This document shows, in pieces, positions 43,120 through 53,703 of a stretch of DNA of 64,000 nt (within the stretch, counting starts at the first letter, position 1; the number at the start of each line of letters is the position of its first letter). A program made the position numbers and the translations under genes. Below the pieces are notes generated by a model. That model was not told the DNA's origin, searched no databases, and was given only the letters and a program-made list of their open reading frames with translations. The DNA comes from Neoarius graeffei (taxonomy: Eukaryota > Chordata > Actinopteri > Siluriformes > Ariidae). The stretch lies in assembly GCF_027579695.1 (NCBI RefSeq), contig NC_083578.1:5932460-5996459 (forward strand), in the 5' to 3' direction.

Positions 43120-43557
43120 CTAGGTAGACCTATTTTTCGAGGCTACATACATTATATGAGTATGAAGAACTTCAAATGTATTAAATTTATAACCAGGTTT
43201 TTGTGTTACACCTAGATAATCATTATAGATAACCGTGACGCCTCCTCCTCTGCCAGTTAGACGAGGCTGGTGTATATAACTGTATCCAGGAGGACTCGCT
43301 TCATTTAATGCTATATATTCATTTGGCTTAATCCATGTTTCAGTTAAACACAGTACATTAAACTCCTGATCAGTGATGAGTTCATTAACCATTAGCACTT
43401 TTGATGTAAGAGATCTAATATTTAATAGCCCCAACTTTAGATCAAAGGTGCTGGCAGCAGCTGTACAGTCAGTCTGATCTAATTTTATATTGATTAGGTT
43501 ACTGGAACAAACTCTCTGAATATTTCTACCTTTTTGTTGAGCTCGGGGAACAGACAC
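43120..43557 (-). pseudogene. LINE C endonuclease, N-terminal half
   Basis: Contains LGLLNIRSLTSKVLMVNELI, VLCLTETWIKP and GRGGGVTVIY, the N-terminal blocks of the LINE endonuclease. A frame change at about 43115 separates it from the rest. Confidence 0.85.
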
Positions 43558-43653
43558 AGTCTCGATGTAGTGGACCCTGAGTGACGACTCTGTGCAGCTA
43601 GCAGACAGTCGGTTTAGCCTGTTCGTCTGCTCCCTGGCCTTGGCTCTGGATTG

Positions 43654-44058
43654 TCAGCAATTAACTAGGCCTGTCCTGAGACTATGACCTATGCTGCAGG
43701 AAATGAGAGCAGCACCTTCCCGAGTGGGATGGATACCATCCCGCCCTAACAGGCCAGCAGTGCCCTCAAAATTAGCCCAATTATCTATAAAGCCCACACT
43801 GTTTTCAGAGCACCACCTGGACAGCCAGTAGTTCAGTGACCATAACCTGCTGTAAGCTACATCGCCACGCCGCATTGGGATGGGGCCAGAGCATACTACA
43901 GCATCGGACATCGCCTTCGCTAATTTAAACACCTCTACAAAGTTACTCTTAGTAACCTCAGACTGACGAAGGCGTATATCATGAGCTCCCGCATGGATAA
44001 CTATCTTTGAGAACCTGTGCTTGCCTAGGACCCTAAGATTACCTGCTATGTCCGGCAC
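43654..44058 (-). pseudogene. LINE C ORF1 esterase-like (SGNH) domain
   Basis: A 134-codon reading with FSKIVIHAGAHDIRLRQSEV, CSGPIPMRRGDVAYSRL and LLGRDGIHPTREGAAL, resembling the GxxD and DxxH blocks of SGNH hydrolase domains found in ORF1 of some L2/CR1-type LINEs. It lies immediately 5' of the endonuclease. The N-terminal part is lost by truncation at 44086. Confidence 0.7.
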
Positions 44059-44086
44059 CCTGGCTCCCGGTATACACCTGACTAAA

Positions 44087-44453
44087 GCAGTTGACTAGCT
44101 GACTTCAGGACTGCAGTTGTCGTGAACGATTTTGCACTCGGGTTTCCGTCGGTGGGGGGTTTATAGCATCAACAAAGCTGACTTTATGTTAGCACTGTTA
44201 ATGTTATCGTCATGTTGTCTGTTGTTGCCCAAATGAGGATGGGTTCCCTTTTGAGTCTGGTTCCTCTCGAGGTTTCTTCCTCCTGTCATCTGAGGGAATT
44301 TTTCCTTGCCACCGTCACCACAGGCTTGCTCATTTGGGATAAATTAGGGATAAAATTAGCTCATATTTTAAGTTGTTCAAATTCTGTAAAGCTGCTTTGC
44401 GACAATGTTTATTGTTAAAAGCGCTATACAAATAAACTTGACTTGACTAACCT
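44087..44453 (+). mobile_element. LINE D, part 4 (3' end and tail)
   Basis: Continues the D 3' UTR after LINE C and ends with AAATAAACTTGACTTGAC. The same 3' end is seen inverted at 37055-37290 in C. Confidence 0.82.
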
Positions 44454-46176
44454 AAGCAGGTACATGGTGGCATCAATAGTTCAGACATTTCATCAATAGC
44501 ACAGGTGAGAAACTTATCTTCTGTCAACAGACTGCTTTACTGCATGTACTATATCAACAGTTTTGGTATCTATTCCTGTATCATTCTCCAGTAAGCTACA
44601 TGTATTTTGTTTGGCCTACATAGGATTGAATGTTGAACACCAAGGAGGGAGGGGCCCCATATTCACTCAGGAGCAAGAGAGAGAGAGAGAGAGATCATAA
44701 ACCTTGTTTTGACCAATAATGCAATCAGACTTGGAGAAATTCAAATCCATATTGTCAGTGATCACACAATTTTCAATAATGTCCAACAGGTCTCTGTTAA
44801 CAATGGCTTGTATCCTTAAAAAGCATCAAGTTCTGAGAGCATTGCACTGTATAGAGTGCCATTTGAAAGAAATTCAGACAGGGTGAAAGTCCTGTGGCAT
44901 GAATATGTGGAGGTAAGTTTTGTTCACTGACTGACTGTAGTGTTGTGTACTGCACACATAACCTTTTTACTATACATGTAATTTTACTGTATAGCAGACC
45001 TACAGTATATTGATCTACACAATGTGATCTTTTGCTGTATTTCAGAGAGTTTTGCAAATGGATGCAGAGGAAGTCCTGCATGAGTTTATATACATTGATG
45101 AGGCTGGAGTTAATCTGACAACAGTGAGAAGGGGAAGAACCATCATTGGCCACAGGACTATTGTCAATGTACCAGGGCAACGTGGGGGTAACATTACACT
45201 TTGTTCTGCCATTACACAGAATGGGGTCCTCCACCGCCATGCCAACTTGGGTCCTTACAACACTGACCGCATTCTTACATTTTTAGACAGATTACACAAT
45301 ATTATCACAGCAGCGAGCCAAAGGGACCAGATGCAATATGTTGTCGTCTGGGACAATGTACCAGTATCTGTCCATCGTTCTGCTCTGGTCCAAAACTGGT
45401 TTCATCAACACCCACAATTTATAGTTCAATACCTTCCACCATACTCCCCCTTCCTAAACCCCATTGGGGAGTTCTTCTCAGCATGGCAGTGGAAGGTTTA
45501 TGATCTCCAGCCCTATGTCCAGACGCCCCCTCATTCAAGCTATGGAGGAAGCATGTGATCAGATTGATGCAGCATCAATACAAGGGTGGATTCATCACTC
45601 CAGAAGATTCTTCCCACGTTGCCTTGCAAATGAAAATATAGCTTGTGATGTTGACGAGGCCCTGTGGCCAGATCCAGCTAGGCGGAGAGATGTTTATTTA
45701 TTTATTTTTTCAGTACTGAACTGGATATGTATTTTAGTGTTACAGTACTACTGTAAGCTTACAGTACAATGGTACATTCAGTAATACTGTATGAAAACTG
45801 GAAAATGTTTTGTTATGAATGTTCTGTTAATGTTCAGTATTGACTGACTTGAGTATATGAAAATAAATATTTTCATTTAGTCTGCACAACTGGTGTCATG
45901 TAGTGTTGGTGAATTTATTTTTACACTTTCTCTGTGTAAATGCTAAAAGTGTTTTAGGTTGAGCACAGGAGGGTTTAACTGATTCAAACAGAATCAGATC
46001 ATATGATGGACGTTTGTTATGACAAGAATATAGGGGTTTTATAAGAAATTGTACTATAGTTTTGACTAAAGTGTTCCATTTTGCAAAGGATCTGAGGTGT
46101 TGTGCTAATTGTGTGAAGTGTTTTGAAAAACCAGGCCCTGTTTTCAAAATTTTGCTTAAGCAATTGAAGAAAACCA
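44454..46176 (+). pseudogene. IS630/Tc1-type element P, right part with transposase exons
   Basis: Continues exon 1 (to 44513, donor GTGAGA). Exon 2 runs 44624-44912 and contains a (GA)n run that disturbs the frame. Exon 3 starts at 45046 after a TTTCAG acceptor, with YIDEAGVNLTTV (D), VVVWDNVPV (D) and PFLNPIGEFF, where glycine replaces the catalytic glutamate. Two extra residues lie between the second D and that position compared with Q. A frame change near 45515 follows. The right terminus, inverse of TGGTTTTCTTCAATTGCTTA, ends at 46176 beside TA. Inactive. Confidence 0.82.
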
Positions 46177-46338
46177 TAACAAATGAAGTTGACCAACAAA
46201 ACATGAGATATCTTGGGTTCATTCTGTCTGCAATGAAATACAAGTCAAAGTACGTTTAGAAATCACTGCATTCTTTTTTTTTTTTATTTGCATTTTCCAT
46301 ACCGTCCCAACTTTTCCTGATTTGGGGTTGTATCATTA
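46177..46338 (-). mobile_element. Tc1-like element X, part 3 with right terminus
   Basis: Ends in TTTGGGGTTGTA, the inverse of the common TACAACCCCAA terminus of this fish Tc1-like family. Completes the interrupted element begun at 27877. Confidence 0.75.
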
Positions 46339-46372
46339 TCACAATTTGGTTTATTTGATTTGATCTGTTTCT

Positions 46373-46426
<54 letters not shown>

Positions 46427-46682
46427 GCAGATGGCTGAGTGGACAATAGTTGCTATGATAAAATAACGTTTGATTTTTATGCAGAAAATAATATAATTTA
46501 AGAAAAATTAAAAAAACACCCCAAGATGTCTGATCCTACATGTGACAATTTTTATTGACACTAAACTTTTATTCACAAGGACATGACTGTCAGAGAAAAA
46601 TGGCCCACATTCTTCTATATCTAAATGTAAAAAAAAAAAAAAAAAGGGGGGGATGTAGAGCAGCTGAAGTCATATTTTGTGA

Positions 46683-46809
46683 ATATATGTTATTTACCAG
46701 CTGGGATGTCTGTATTGTGAAATACTGTGACCGAGGTCTTGAAAATATTCAAGGCCGAGGTCACGGTATTTCACCATACGGACCGACCTTAAGCTGGTAA
46801 ATAATATAT
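46683..46809. repeat. Foldback of ~60-bp arms
   Basis: Arms 46683-46743 and 46748-46809 are near-complementary (TTATTTACCAGCT outside, CCGAGGTCTTGAA inside). Confidence 0.85.
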
Positions 46810-47255
46810 TTATTTTTTTCTTTACCAAATTCTAACAGAAAACGAGAGCGCCCAAAAGGGAAAACCGAGCCGCCATTTTGAATCCTCATTCACAGCTGTA
46901 ATGCAAATGGCTTCCTCCTTGGTATACAAGTGCACTTCCATGGCAGGAAAAAAACTACATTTTGCCACCTATGTAGTCCCCTATTTATACAAAATTGAGT
47001 CATTCAGGATTCAGCCATGTTTTTGCTCGGCGTTAGCAAGTTACGGGTTTTTAGCTTTCTCCTGAAATGTTTTCTTTTATTTCTTCTTCCTCAGGGGAGT
47101 AAAACTCGCTTTCGCTGTGAACACTGTCGTTATCGCTATCCATGCTGTAAAATTAATGCTATTCTCCTGAGAAATGCGAAAATAAATGTTGACAAAAATT
47201 GCTACTATGTTTGTTGTTGTTGTGAACAAGCGAGTCACCAGAGGTCCGTAACTGG

Positions 47256-47279
47256 GGTCCGTATCGTAGGATACGGACC
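47256..47279. repeat. Short perfect palindrome
   Basis: GGTCCGTATC at 47256-47265 and its exact inverse at 47270-47279. The TACGGACC motif also occurs in the nearby foldback. Confidence 0.8.
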
Positions 47280-47801
47280 TGCTCGCCAGCCAATCAGAGC
47301 GCAGGATTTGATGGAAACTGGACCATGAAAAAAAAATTTCAGTGTAATAAAAATTTTCATTGTCATTTCTATAGTTTAAACTCATAATACATGTTGTTCG
47401 TATTATTGATGCTACAGCTATATACAGTTAGGTCCATATATATTTGGACACGACACAAATTTTGTTTTTTTACCTGTTTACTGAAACATATTCAAGTTAT
47501 AGTTATATAATGGACATAAAGTCCAGACTTTCAGCTTTCATTTGAGGGTATCCACATTAAAATTGGATGAAGGGTTTAGGAGTTTAGGAGTTAGCTCCTT
47601 AACATGTGCCACCCTGCTTTTAAAGGGACCAAAAGTAATTGGACAATTGACTCAAAGGCTATTTCATGGGCAGGTGTGGGAAATTCCTTCGTTATGTCAT
47701 TCTCAATTAGATAAGATAAGATAAGAGGCCTGGAGTTGATTTGAGGTGTGGTGCTTGCATTTGGAAGATTTTGCTGTGAAGAAAACATGTGGTTAAAGGA
47801 G

Positions 47802-49088
47802 GCAAGGCAAGTTTATTTATATAGCACATTTCATACACAATGGCAGTTCAATGTGCTTAACAGAAGTAAAAACAAATACAGTAAACAATAGAGAAATACA
47901 ATTACATAAAATAATTTTATTTTTATTCTAAAACAATTAATTAAAATAATTAAAAGAATTAAAAGAAAATAATAAGAATTAAACAATAGTAAAAATAAAA
48001 TAATAAAATGAAGTAGTAGTTCAAATAGGATGAGAAGAAAAAAAACCCAGCAGAATAGAATAAAGAATAAAATAGGATAAAGTTAAAGTAAACTTAAAAC
48101 ATGCAGAGAAGTAAAAATTATAAAGAATGTAAAGAGACAATATTAATTATTTAACAGAAAGCATCTGAAAACAGCTTGGTCTTTAACCTAGATTTGAAGC
48201 TGCCAACAGCAGGAGCATTTTTGATGTCCTCTGGCAGTTGGTTCCATAGCTGCACTGCATAGTAGCTAAAAGCTGCTTCACCACACTTTGTTTTAACAAC
48301 TGGTTTTACCAGTAAATTTTTCTGTTTTGATCTGGTAGATCTGATTGGGTTAGGCCGCTGCAACATATCAGAGAGGTAATTGGGCCCTGTACCATTTAGA
48401 GATTTGTACACCAGCAGCAATACTTTAAAATCAATTCTGTAGCTTACTGGAAGCCAGTGAAGGGACCTTAGAATTGGAGTAATGTGCTCTGTTCTTTTTG
48501 TTCGTGTGAGAACCCTCGCTGCTGCATTTTGAACCAGCTGAAGTCGTTTGATGGTCTTTTTTGGCAGGCCTGTGAAAAGGCCATTGCAGTAATCAACCCT
48601 ACTAGAGATGAAGGCATGTATTAGTTTTTCCAGATCATTTTTTGACATAAGTCCTCTTAGTTTGGAAATGTTTTTTTAGGTGATAAAATGCCGTTTTAGT
48701 GATTGGTTTCATGTGACTGTCAAAGTTTAGCTCGCTGTCAATGAAAACACCAAGATTTTTAACCATTTCTTTAGTTTTAATCCCTTTTGTGTCAAGAACA
48801 GTGGTAATCCTGAGTCTTTCATCTTTTTTTTCAAATAGAATTACTTCTGTTTTATCTGTGTTCAGCTGAAGAAAATTTTGTGACATCCAGCTATTGATTT
48901 GATCGATACACTGGTAGAGACATTCAAGGGGGGCATAATCATTAGGTGATAGAGCAAAATAAATTTGGGTGTCATCTGCATAGCAGTGATACAAAATTGA
49001 ATTTTTATTGATAATTTGCCCAAGTGGGAGCATATAAAGGTTGAAAAGTAATGGTCCAAGAATCGACTCCTGGGGGACACCACAGGTC
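47802..49088 (-). mobile_element. L2-like LINE, copy B
   Basis: 5'-truncated LINE in reverse orientation with a 7-bp target duplication AAAGGAG (47795-47801 and 49089-49095) and an A-rich 3' region ending in GGCAAGG repeats. Its 3' half matches copy A. Confidence 0.92.
48151..49088 (-). pseudogene. LINE B reverse transcriptase, C-terminal half
   Basis: The first reading (49088-48635) starts GVPQESILGPLLFNLYMLP and has the catalytic box YADDTQIYF and LQLNTDKTEVILF. After a frame change near 48660 the second (48648-48151) covers SRVDYCNGLFTGLPKK, LVQNAAARVLTR and the C-terminus. Upstream RT and endonuclease are missing through truncation. Confidence 0.88.
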
Positions 49089-49095
49089 AAAGGAG

Positions 49096-49207
49096 CTCTC
49101 CATGCAGGTGAAACAAGCCATCCTTAAGCTGCGAAAACAGAAAAAAACCCATCTGAGAAATTGCTACAATATTAGGAGTGGCAAAATCTACAGTTTGGTA
49201 CATCCTG

Positions 49208-49253
<46 letters not shown>

Positions 49254-50150
49254 CACTGGTGAACTCATCAATGCAAAAAGACCCACAGAAGACAACAGTG
49301 GTGGATGATCACAGAATAATTTCCATGGTGAAGAGAAACCCCTTCACAAGAGCCAACCAAGTGAACAACACTCTCCAGGAGGTAGGCGTATCAATATCCA
49401 AATCTACCATAAAGAGAAGACTGCATGAAAGTAAATACAGAGGGTTCACTGCATGGTGCAAGCCACTCATAAGCCTCAAGAATAAAAAGACTAGATTGGA
49501 CTTTGCTAAAAAAACATCTAAAAAAGCCAGCACAGTTCTGGAAGAACATTATTTGGACAGATGAAACCAAGCTCAACCTCTACCAGAATGATGGAAAGAA
49601 AGTATGGTGAAGGCGTGGCACAGCTCATGATCCAAAGCATACCACATCATCTGTAAAACACGGTGGAGGCAGTGTGATGGCTTGGGCATGCATGGCTGCC
49701 AGTGGCACTGGGTCACTAGTGTTTATTGATGATGTGACACAGGACAGAAACAGCCGGATGAATTCTGAGGTATTCAGAGACATACTGTGTGCTCAAATCC
49801 AGCCAAATGCAGCCAAACTGATTGGTCGGTGTTTCATAATACAGATGGACAATGACCCCAAACATAAAGCCAAAGAAACCCAGGAGTTTTTTAAAGCAAA
49901 AAAGTGGAATATTCTTGAATGGCCAAGTCAGTCACCTGATCTCAACCCAATTGAGCATGCATTTCACTTGTTAAAGACTAAACTTCAGACAGAAAGGCCC
50001 ACAAACAAACAAACAAACAACAACTGAAAACCGCTGCAGTAAAGGCCTGGCAGAGCATTAAAAAGGAGGAAACACAGCGTCTGGTGATGTCCATGAGTTC
50101 AAGACTTCAGGCAGTCATTGCCAACAAAGGGTTTTCAACCAAGTATTAGA
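49096..50150 (+). pseudogene. Tc1-like transposase of element Y
   Basis: Frames change several times. The DNA-binding part is followed by a (GAAA)n run at 49208-49252 lying inside the coding region. Then come SKSTIKRRLHESKYRG, the first catalytic D (WTDETKL near 49552-49572), VMAWACMAASGTG, the second D in FIIQMDNDPKH and the E in SPDLNPIEHAF, 34 residues apart. An early stop near 50025 and the frameshifts make it inactive. Its 5' end is separated by LINE B. Confidence 0.88.
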
Positions 50151-50401
50151 AATGAACATTTTATTTACAATTATTTAATTTGTCCAATTACTTTTGAGCC
50201 CCTGAAATGAAGGGATTGTGTTTAAAAATGCTTTAGTTCCTCACATTTTTATGCAATCATTTTGTTCAACCGACTGAATTAAAGCTGAAAGTCTGAACTT
50301 CAACTGCATCTGAATTGTTTTGTTCACAATTCATTGTGGTAATGTACAGAACCAAAATTAGAAAAATGTTGTCTCTGTCCCAATATTTATGGACCTAACT
50401 G

Positions 50402-50590
50402 TAGTAATAATAATAAATGAGACTATTATTATTATGTCTGTTGTTGTTGATTTCTCACACTCATTCCTCCTGCAGTTTGAGAGAGAAATAATCCTGAACT
50501 TGTCTTAACTGATGAATTCAGAAGTTTTAAAGAGTGAACTGATGGATTTAAACCTGACAGCTTTAACAGGTGAACAGTATTGGTTTGAAT
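50402..50590. other. Upstream flank of the MHC gene
   Basis: Short unique-looking sequence between Tc1-like element Y and the promoter region. No gene. Confidence 0.5.
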
Positions 50591-50594
50591 TCTG

Positions 50595-50756
50595 CCTGGA
50601 AACATGTGACTGTGTGTGTGTGTGCGTGTGTGTGGTGCAGGATTGGTGTGTGTGCGAGATCACTGTGTGTGTGTGTAGTGCAGGATTGGTGTGCGTGTGT
50701 GTGTGTGTGTGTGTGGTGCAGGATTGGTGTGTGTGTGTGTGTGTGTGTAGAGTAGA
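50595..50756 (+). promoter_or_regulatory. Candidate X/Y-box promoter of the MHC class II gene, with GT-rich repeats
   Basis: CCTGGAAACATG (50595-50606) followed by TGACTGTG resembles an X1-X2 box (RFX and CREB-type sites). GATTGG (an inverted CCAAT, Y-box core) occurs at 50641-50646, about 26 bp after X2, and again near 50684 and 50720, each within GTGCAGGATTGGTGTG in a GT-repeat background. Class II genes are normally driven by S-X-Y boxes. The match is by eye and the S box was not identified. Confidence 0.45.
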
Positions 50757-50807
50757 GCTGCTTCACCCACACTTTCCTCAGTAAGAGAACACACTCAGAG
50801 AGGAACA

Positions 50808-51612
50808 ATGTCGGAGCTGCTGAGAATACTGCTCCTCTTACTGCCTGCCATCCTGCACACAGCAAGTGAGTATTAGATCAGCTGCTGAGGTTAGGCTGTG
50901 TTAAAGAAAAAAAACACCACATGTGCTCTGTTTAAAAAAAAAAAAAACAGACAAATAAACAAAAGAAAGGATGTAAATTTGTCAGAGGAATATTACAGAA
51001 CTGGAGATTTATTTATTTATTTATTTAGTGTTTAAAGGCAGGTTTAAGTACAGAATTAGTTTTTAAAACAAACATTCAAATCGATTCAAAATAAAAGCTG
51101 TATTACTCTCAGTTTTAGCAGTGAAATAAAGCTTTGTTGTTGTTTTTCTCTCAGATGGGCATTCCGAGGCAGTGCCATTTAGGTGCCTCTGGAGCTCTGA
51201 TGGTCTCAGTGACATGGAGCTCATAGAGTCTTACATCTTCAATAAGATCAAATACATGGAGTATAACAGCACTGTGGGGAAGTTTGTGGGATACACTCAA
51301 ATAGGCATCAAAAACGCAGAGAGATTTAACAATGACACTGCACTGCTGCAAGCACGGAAAGCTGCTGTGGATGGTGTCTGTAAGCACAATGCTCAGATTT
51401 ACTACAGCAACATCCTCAGTAAAGCAGGTGAGATTATTTGTGAACCTCAAAACTTTAATTCGGTAATATTTCCAGTATTTCTTTATTCTGCAGCAGATTT
51501 ATCTTTATTTCGCAGTGGTTTATTTACTCATATTAAAATACAGAGTATATAATATACCCTGAGCTGCTCTTCTCTAGCTGATTAGATACCAAATTAAATT
51601 CAGTGTCTAAAA

Positions 51613-51661
<49 letters not shown>

Positions 51662-52610
51662 GTTTATAATGAATGACTCAGCTGTAAGTTGATGTTGTTG
51701 TGGTTTAATTGTGCAGTTGAGCCCCAGGTTGAGGTCACTTTGGTAAAGAAGTCAGATGGCACTCACCCAGCCAGGCTGATGTGCAGCGCTTACAGCTTTT
51801 ACCCCCCAAAGATTGAGGTGACCTGGCTGAGAAACGGGAAAGAGATTGAGGGAGGTGTAACATCCACTGAGGAGATGGCTGATGGAGACTGGTACTATCA
51901 GATCCACTCACATCTGGAGTACATGCCTGAATCTGGAGAGGAGATCTCCTGTGTGGTGCAACACGCCAGCTTCCAAAAGCCCATGGTCTATAAGTGGGGT
52001 GAGTCTGATCATCACAGTCAGATCTAAATATCTGAGTCCACTGTCATGAACTGAGCTTAAAATAATGGAGATCCTGTTTCGCTCACATTATAACTCAGCT
52101 TTCAAAACCTGGTGTTCAGTCAACAACAATAATCAATGACTTAAAAAATATATAATCATCAAATAAAATTTATTCGGGGTTTTTTCATAGCTGAAAGTAA
52201 AATTAGTTCTTAACACTGTTGTTGTATAAAAATGCTATTCCATAGCGCTTAGTGCTGCTATTAACTGCTATTATATGAGTTATTTTTGTAATCTATCTAT
52301 ATAAACCCCTTTCTGTCTCAGATCCCTCGATGTCTGAACCTGATAAGAGTAAGATTGCTATCGGGGCTTCAGGGCTGGTGTTGGGGATCGTGCTTTCAGC
52401 TGCTGGATTCATCTACTACAGGAAGAAATGCTCAGGTCAGTGGAAGATTGCAGGAAATCTACAAACAGAAACGTGTATTAGAACATCTGTGTATTTGTTA
52501 TTAAAATTGAAGTGCTATTAATAATTAATATTTAACCTTGCTACCTGATATTCATCATTCTGCTTTATTTCTGATTTGTGTTCACAGGACGGATCCTGGT
52601 GCCGACATAA
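50808..52610 (+). CDS. MHC class II beta chain, five coding exons
   Basis: Exons 50808-50865, 51155-51427, 51717-51998, 52322-52435 and 52588-52610 have GT-AG borders, all in the same phase, and give 249 codons without a stop. Residues 1-19 are a signal peptide. Beta-1 spans about 20-110 (C30-C95 disulfide; glycosylation sites N57 and N79; H97 and N98 conserved). Beta-2 is an Ig C1 domain at about 111-204 (C133-C189, W147). A connecting peptide is followed by a transmembrane helix at about 216-237 with spaced glycines, and a short tail ending RILVPT. VGKFVGYT, KNAER and HNAQIYYSNIL identify beta rather than alpha. The chain would pair with class II alpha and present peptides to CD4 T cells. 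The residue matching mammalian Trp61 is F77. The beta-1 start lacks the usual DGYF motif. A DA/DB/DE lineage was not assigned. Confidence 0.95.
51612..51660 (+). repeat. (ATT)n microsatellite in intron 2 of the MHC gene
   Basis: About 16 trinucleotide units, 57 bp before exon 3. Confidence 0.97.
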
Positions 52611-53208
52611 ACACAGGCATCATTTGAAGTTGACATGTTGGTTTCAGCTTCATTCCCCATATTGGATGGAGTTAATTTACCCATAATGCTCACTGTTTAG
52701 CTACAGTTAAGCTGAAATGTGATGATTTTTAAGCTCACACATGTGATGTTAATTTTTACAGGTCTGTGAGCAGAGAAACACTGGAGTGTTTGCTGAAATC
52801 GCTTTATCTGTTAAACATCTGCTTTATTCCAAACAATTAGTACCTGCTGAGAAATGAGCATTTCATAATATGTGCATCTGCGTCTGTATTATCACTTTCC
52901 TTAATGTAAGACCAGCTTTCTGTCAGATTTTGCTGAAACTGATGTTAAATATCTTGATTATAGGCTTTATAAGAGTTCTTGAGTAGAAATTTGACAAACT
53001 GAGCTGAGATACTACATTCAGCTTAAAAATGTATAAATTAATTCCTTATAATGCATCTGAAAGTTATGAAGTAATTAATTACTATTACAGAAGTTAATGT
53101 AGCCTTGTAAAATTTTCATTATAAAATCATTAGCACCGCCTACAGTCTATTTTAACCTGGATCACTTCCTCAGTTTTAGTGATGCTGTTTATTATGATTC
53201 AATACTAA
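52611..53208 (+). other. Probable 3' UTR of the MHC gene
   Basis: Non-coding AT-rich sequence after the stop codon, up to the SINE. Confidence 0.5.
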
Positions 53209-53586
53209 TATCTCATCTCATCATCTCTAGCCGCTTTATCCTGTTCTACAGGGTCGCAGGCAAGCTGGATCCTATCCCAGCTGACTACGGGCAAAAGGCG
53301 GGGTACACCCTGGACAAGTCGCCAGGTCATCACAGGGCTGACACATAGACACAGACAACCATTCACACTCACATTCACACCTACGGTCAATTTAGAGTCA
53401 CCAGTTAACCTGACCTGCATGTCTTTGGACTATGGGGGAAACCGGAGCACCCGGAGGAAACCCACGTGGACACAGGGAGAACATGCAAACTCCGCACAGA
53501 AAGGCCCTCGCCGGCCCCGGGGCTCGAACCCAGGACCTTCTTGCTGTGAGGCGACAGCGCTAACCACTACACCACCGTGCCGCCCC
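53209..53586 (-). mobile_element. tRNA-derived SINE (Mermaid-type), copy 4
   Basis: Reverse-oriented full-length copy with a perfect 10-bp target duplication TCAATACTAA (53199-53208 and 53587-53596). It lies 0.6 kb beyond the MHC stop codon, possibly inside its 3' UTR. Confidence 0.93.
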
Positions 53587-53697
53587 TCAATACTAACAGT
53601 TATCTGTAAATTTCTGGTTTTGTATCATCAGTCACATAATTTCATTTTAATGGTAAGAACTGGATTGATTTTTGATTCTGTATGGATACTGACTCTT

Positions 53698-53703
53698 AAT
53701 AAA
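53698..53703 (+). promoter_or_regulatory. Candidate polyadenylation signal for the MHC gene
   Basis: AATAAA followed by a T/G-rich stretch (CTTTTGGTTG), about 1.1 kb after the stop codon. It is the first such signal seen downstream. Confidence 0.35.

Larger units (their letters stand above)
37055..44086 (-). mobile_element. L2-like LINE C, long copy
   Basis: On the minus strand it runs from an ORF1 esterase-like segment (44058) through endonuclease, reverse transcriptase and 3' UTR to an AAGTC-repeat tail at 37055. The probable target duplication is GCAGTT (37049-37054 and 44087-44092). It is interrupted by transposon Q (39104-41272). A run of 20 G at 37627-37646 lies in its 3' UTR. The 5' part of ORF1 is missing. 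Confidence 0.88.
46339..47424. other. Spacer with (GT)n and foldbacks
   Basis: (GT)n at 46374-46424, an A-run at 46629-46646, a foldback at 46683-46809 and a short palindrome at 47256-47279. No gene is supported. Confidence 0.6.
47425..50401 (+). mobile_element. Tc1-like element Y (DD34E)
   Basis: Both ends read CAGTTAGGTCCATA (inverse at the right: GGACCTAACTG), each beside TA (47423-47424 and 50402-50403). The transposase is on the plus strand. LINE B interrupts it at 47802-49088. The terminus resembles Passport-type fish Tc1 elements, from memory. Confidence 0.92.

Noticed and set aside
45896-46259. ORFs on both strands of about 60-115 codons
   Set aside because: They lie across the terminus of element P and element X, with no domain.
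50512-50865. Overlapping ORFs rich in Cys/Val on plus and Thr/His on minus
   Set aside because: Translation of GT repeats in the MHC promoter region.
50808-52610. MHC class II alpha chain
   Set aside because: The first domain has two cysteines (C30, C95) and the VGKFVGYT and HNAQIYY motifs of beta chains, and the tail ends as in beta chains.
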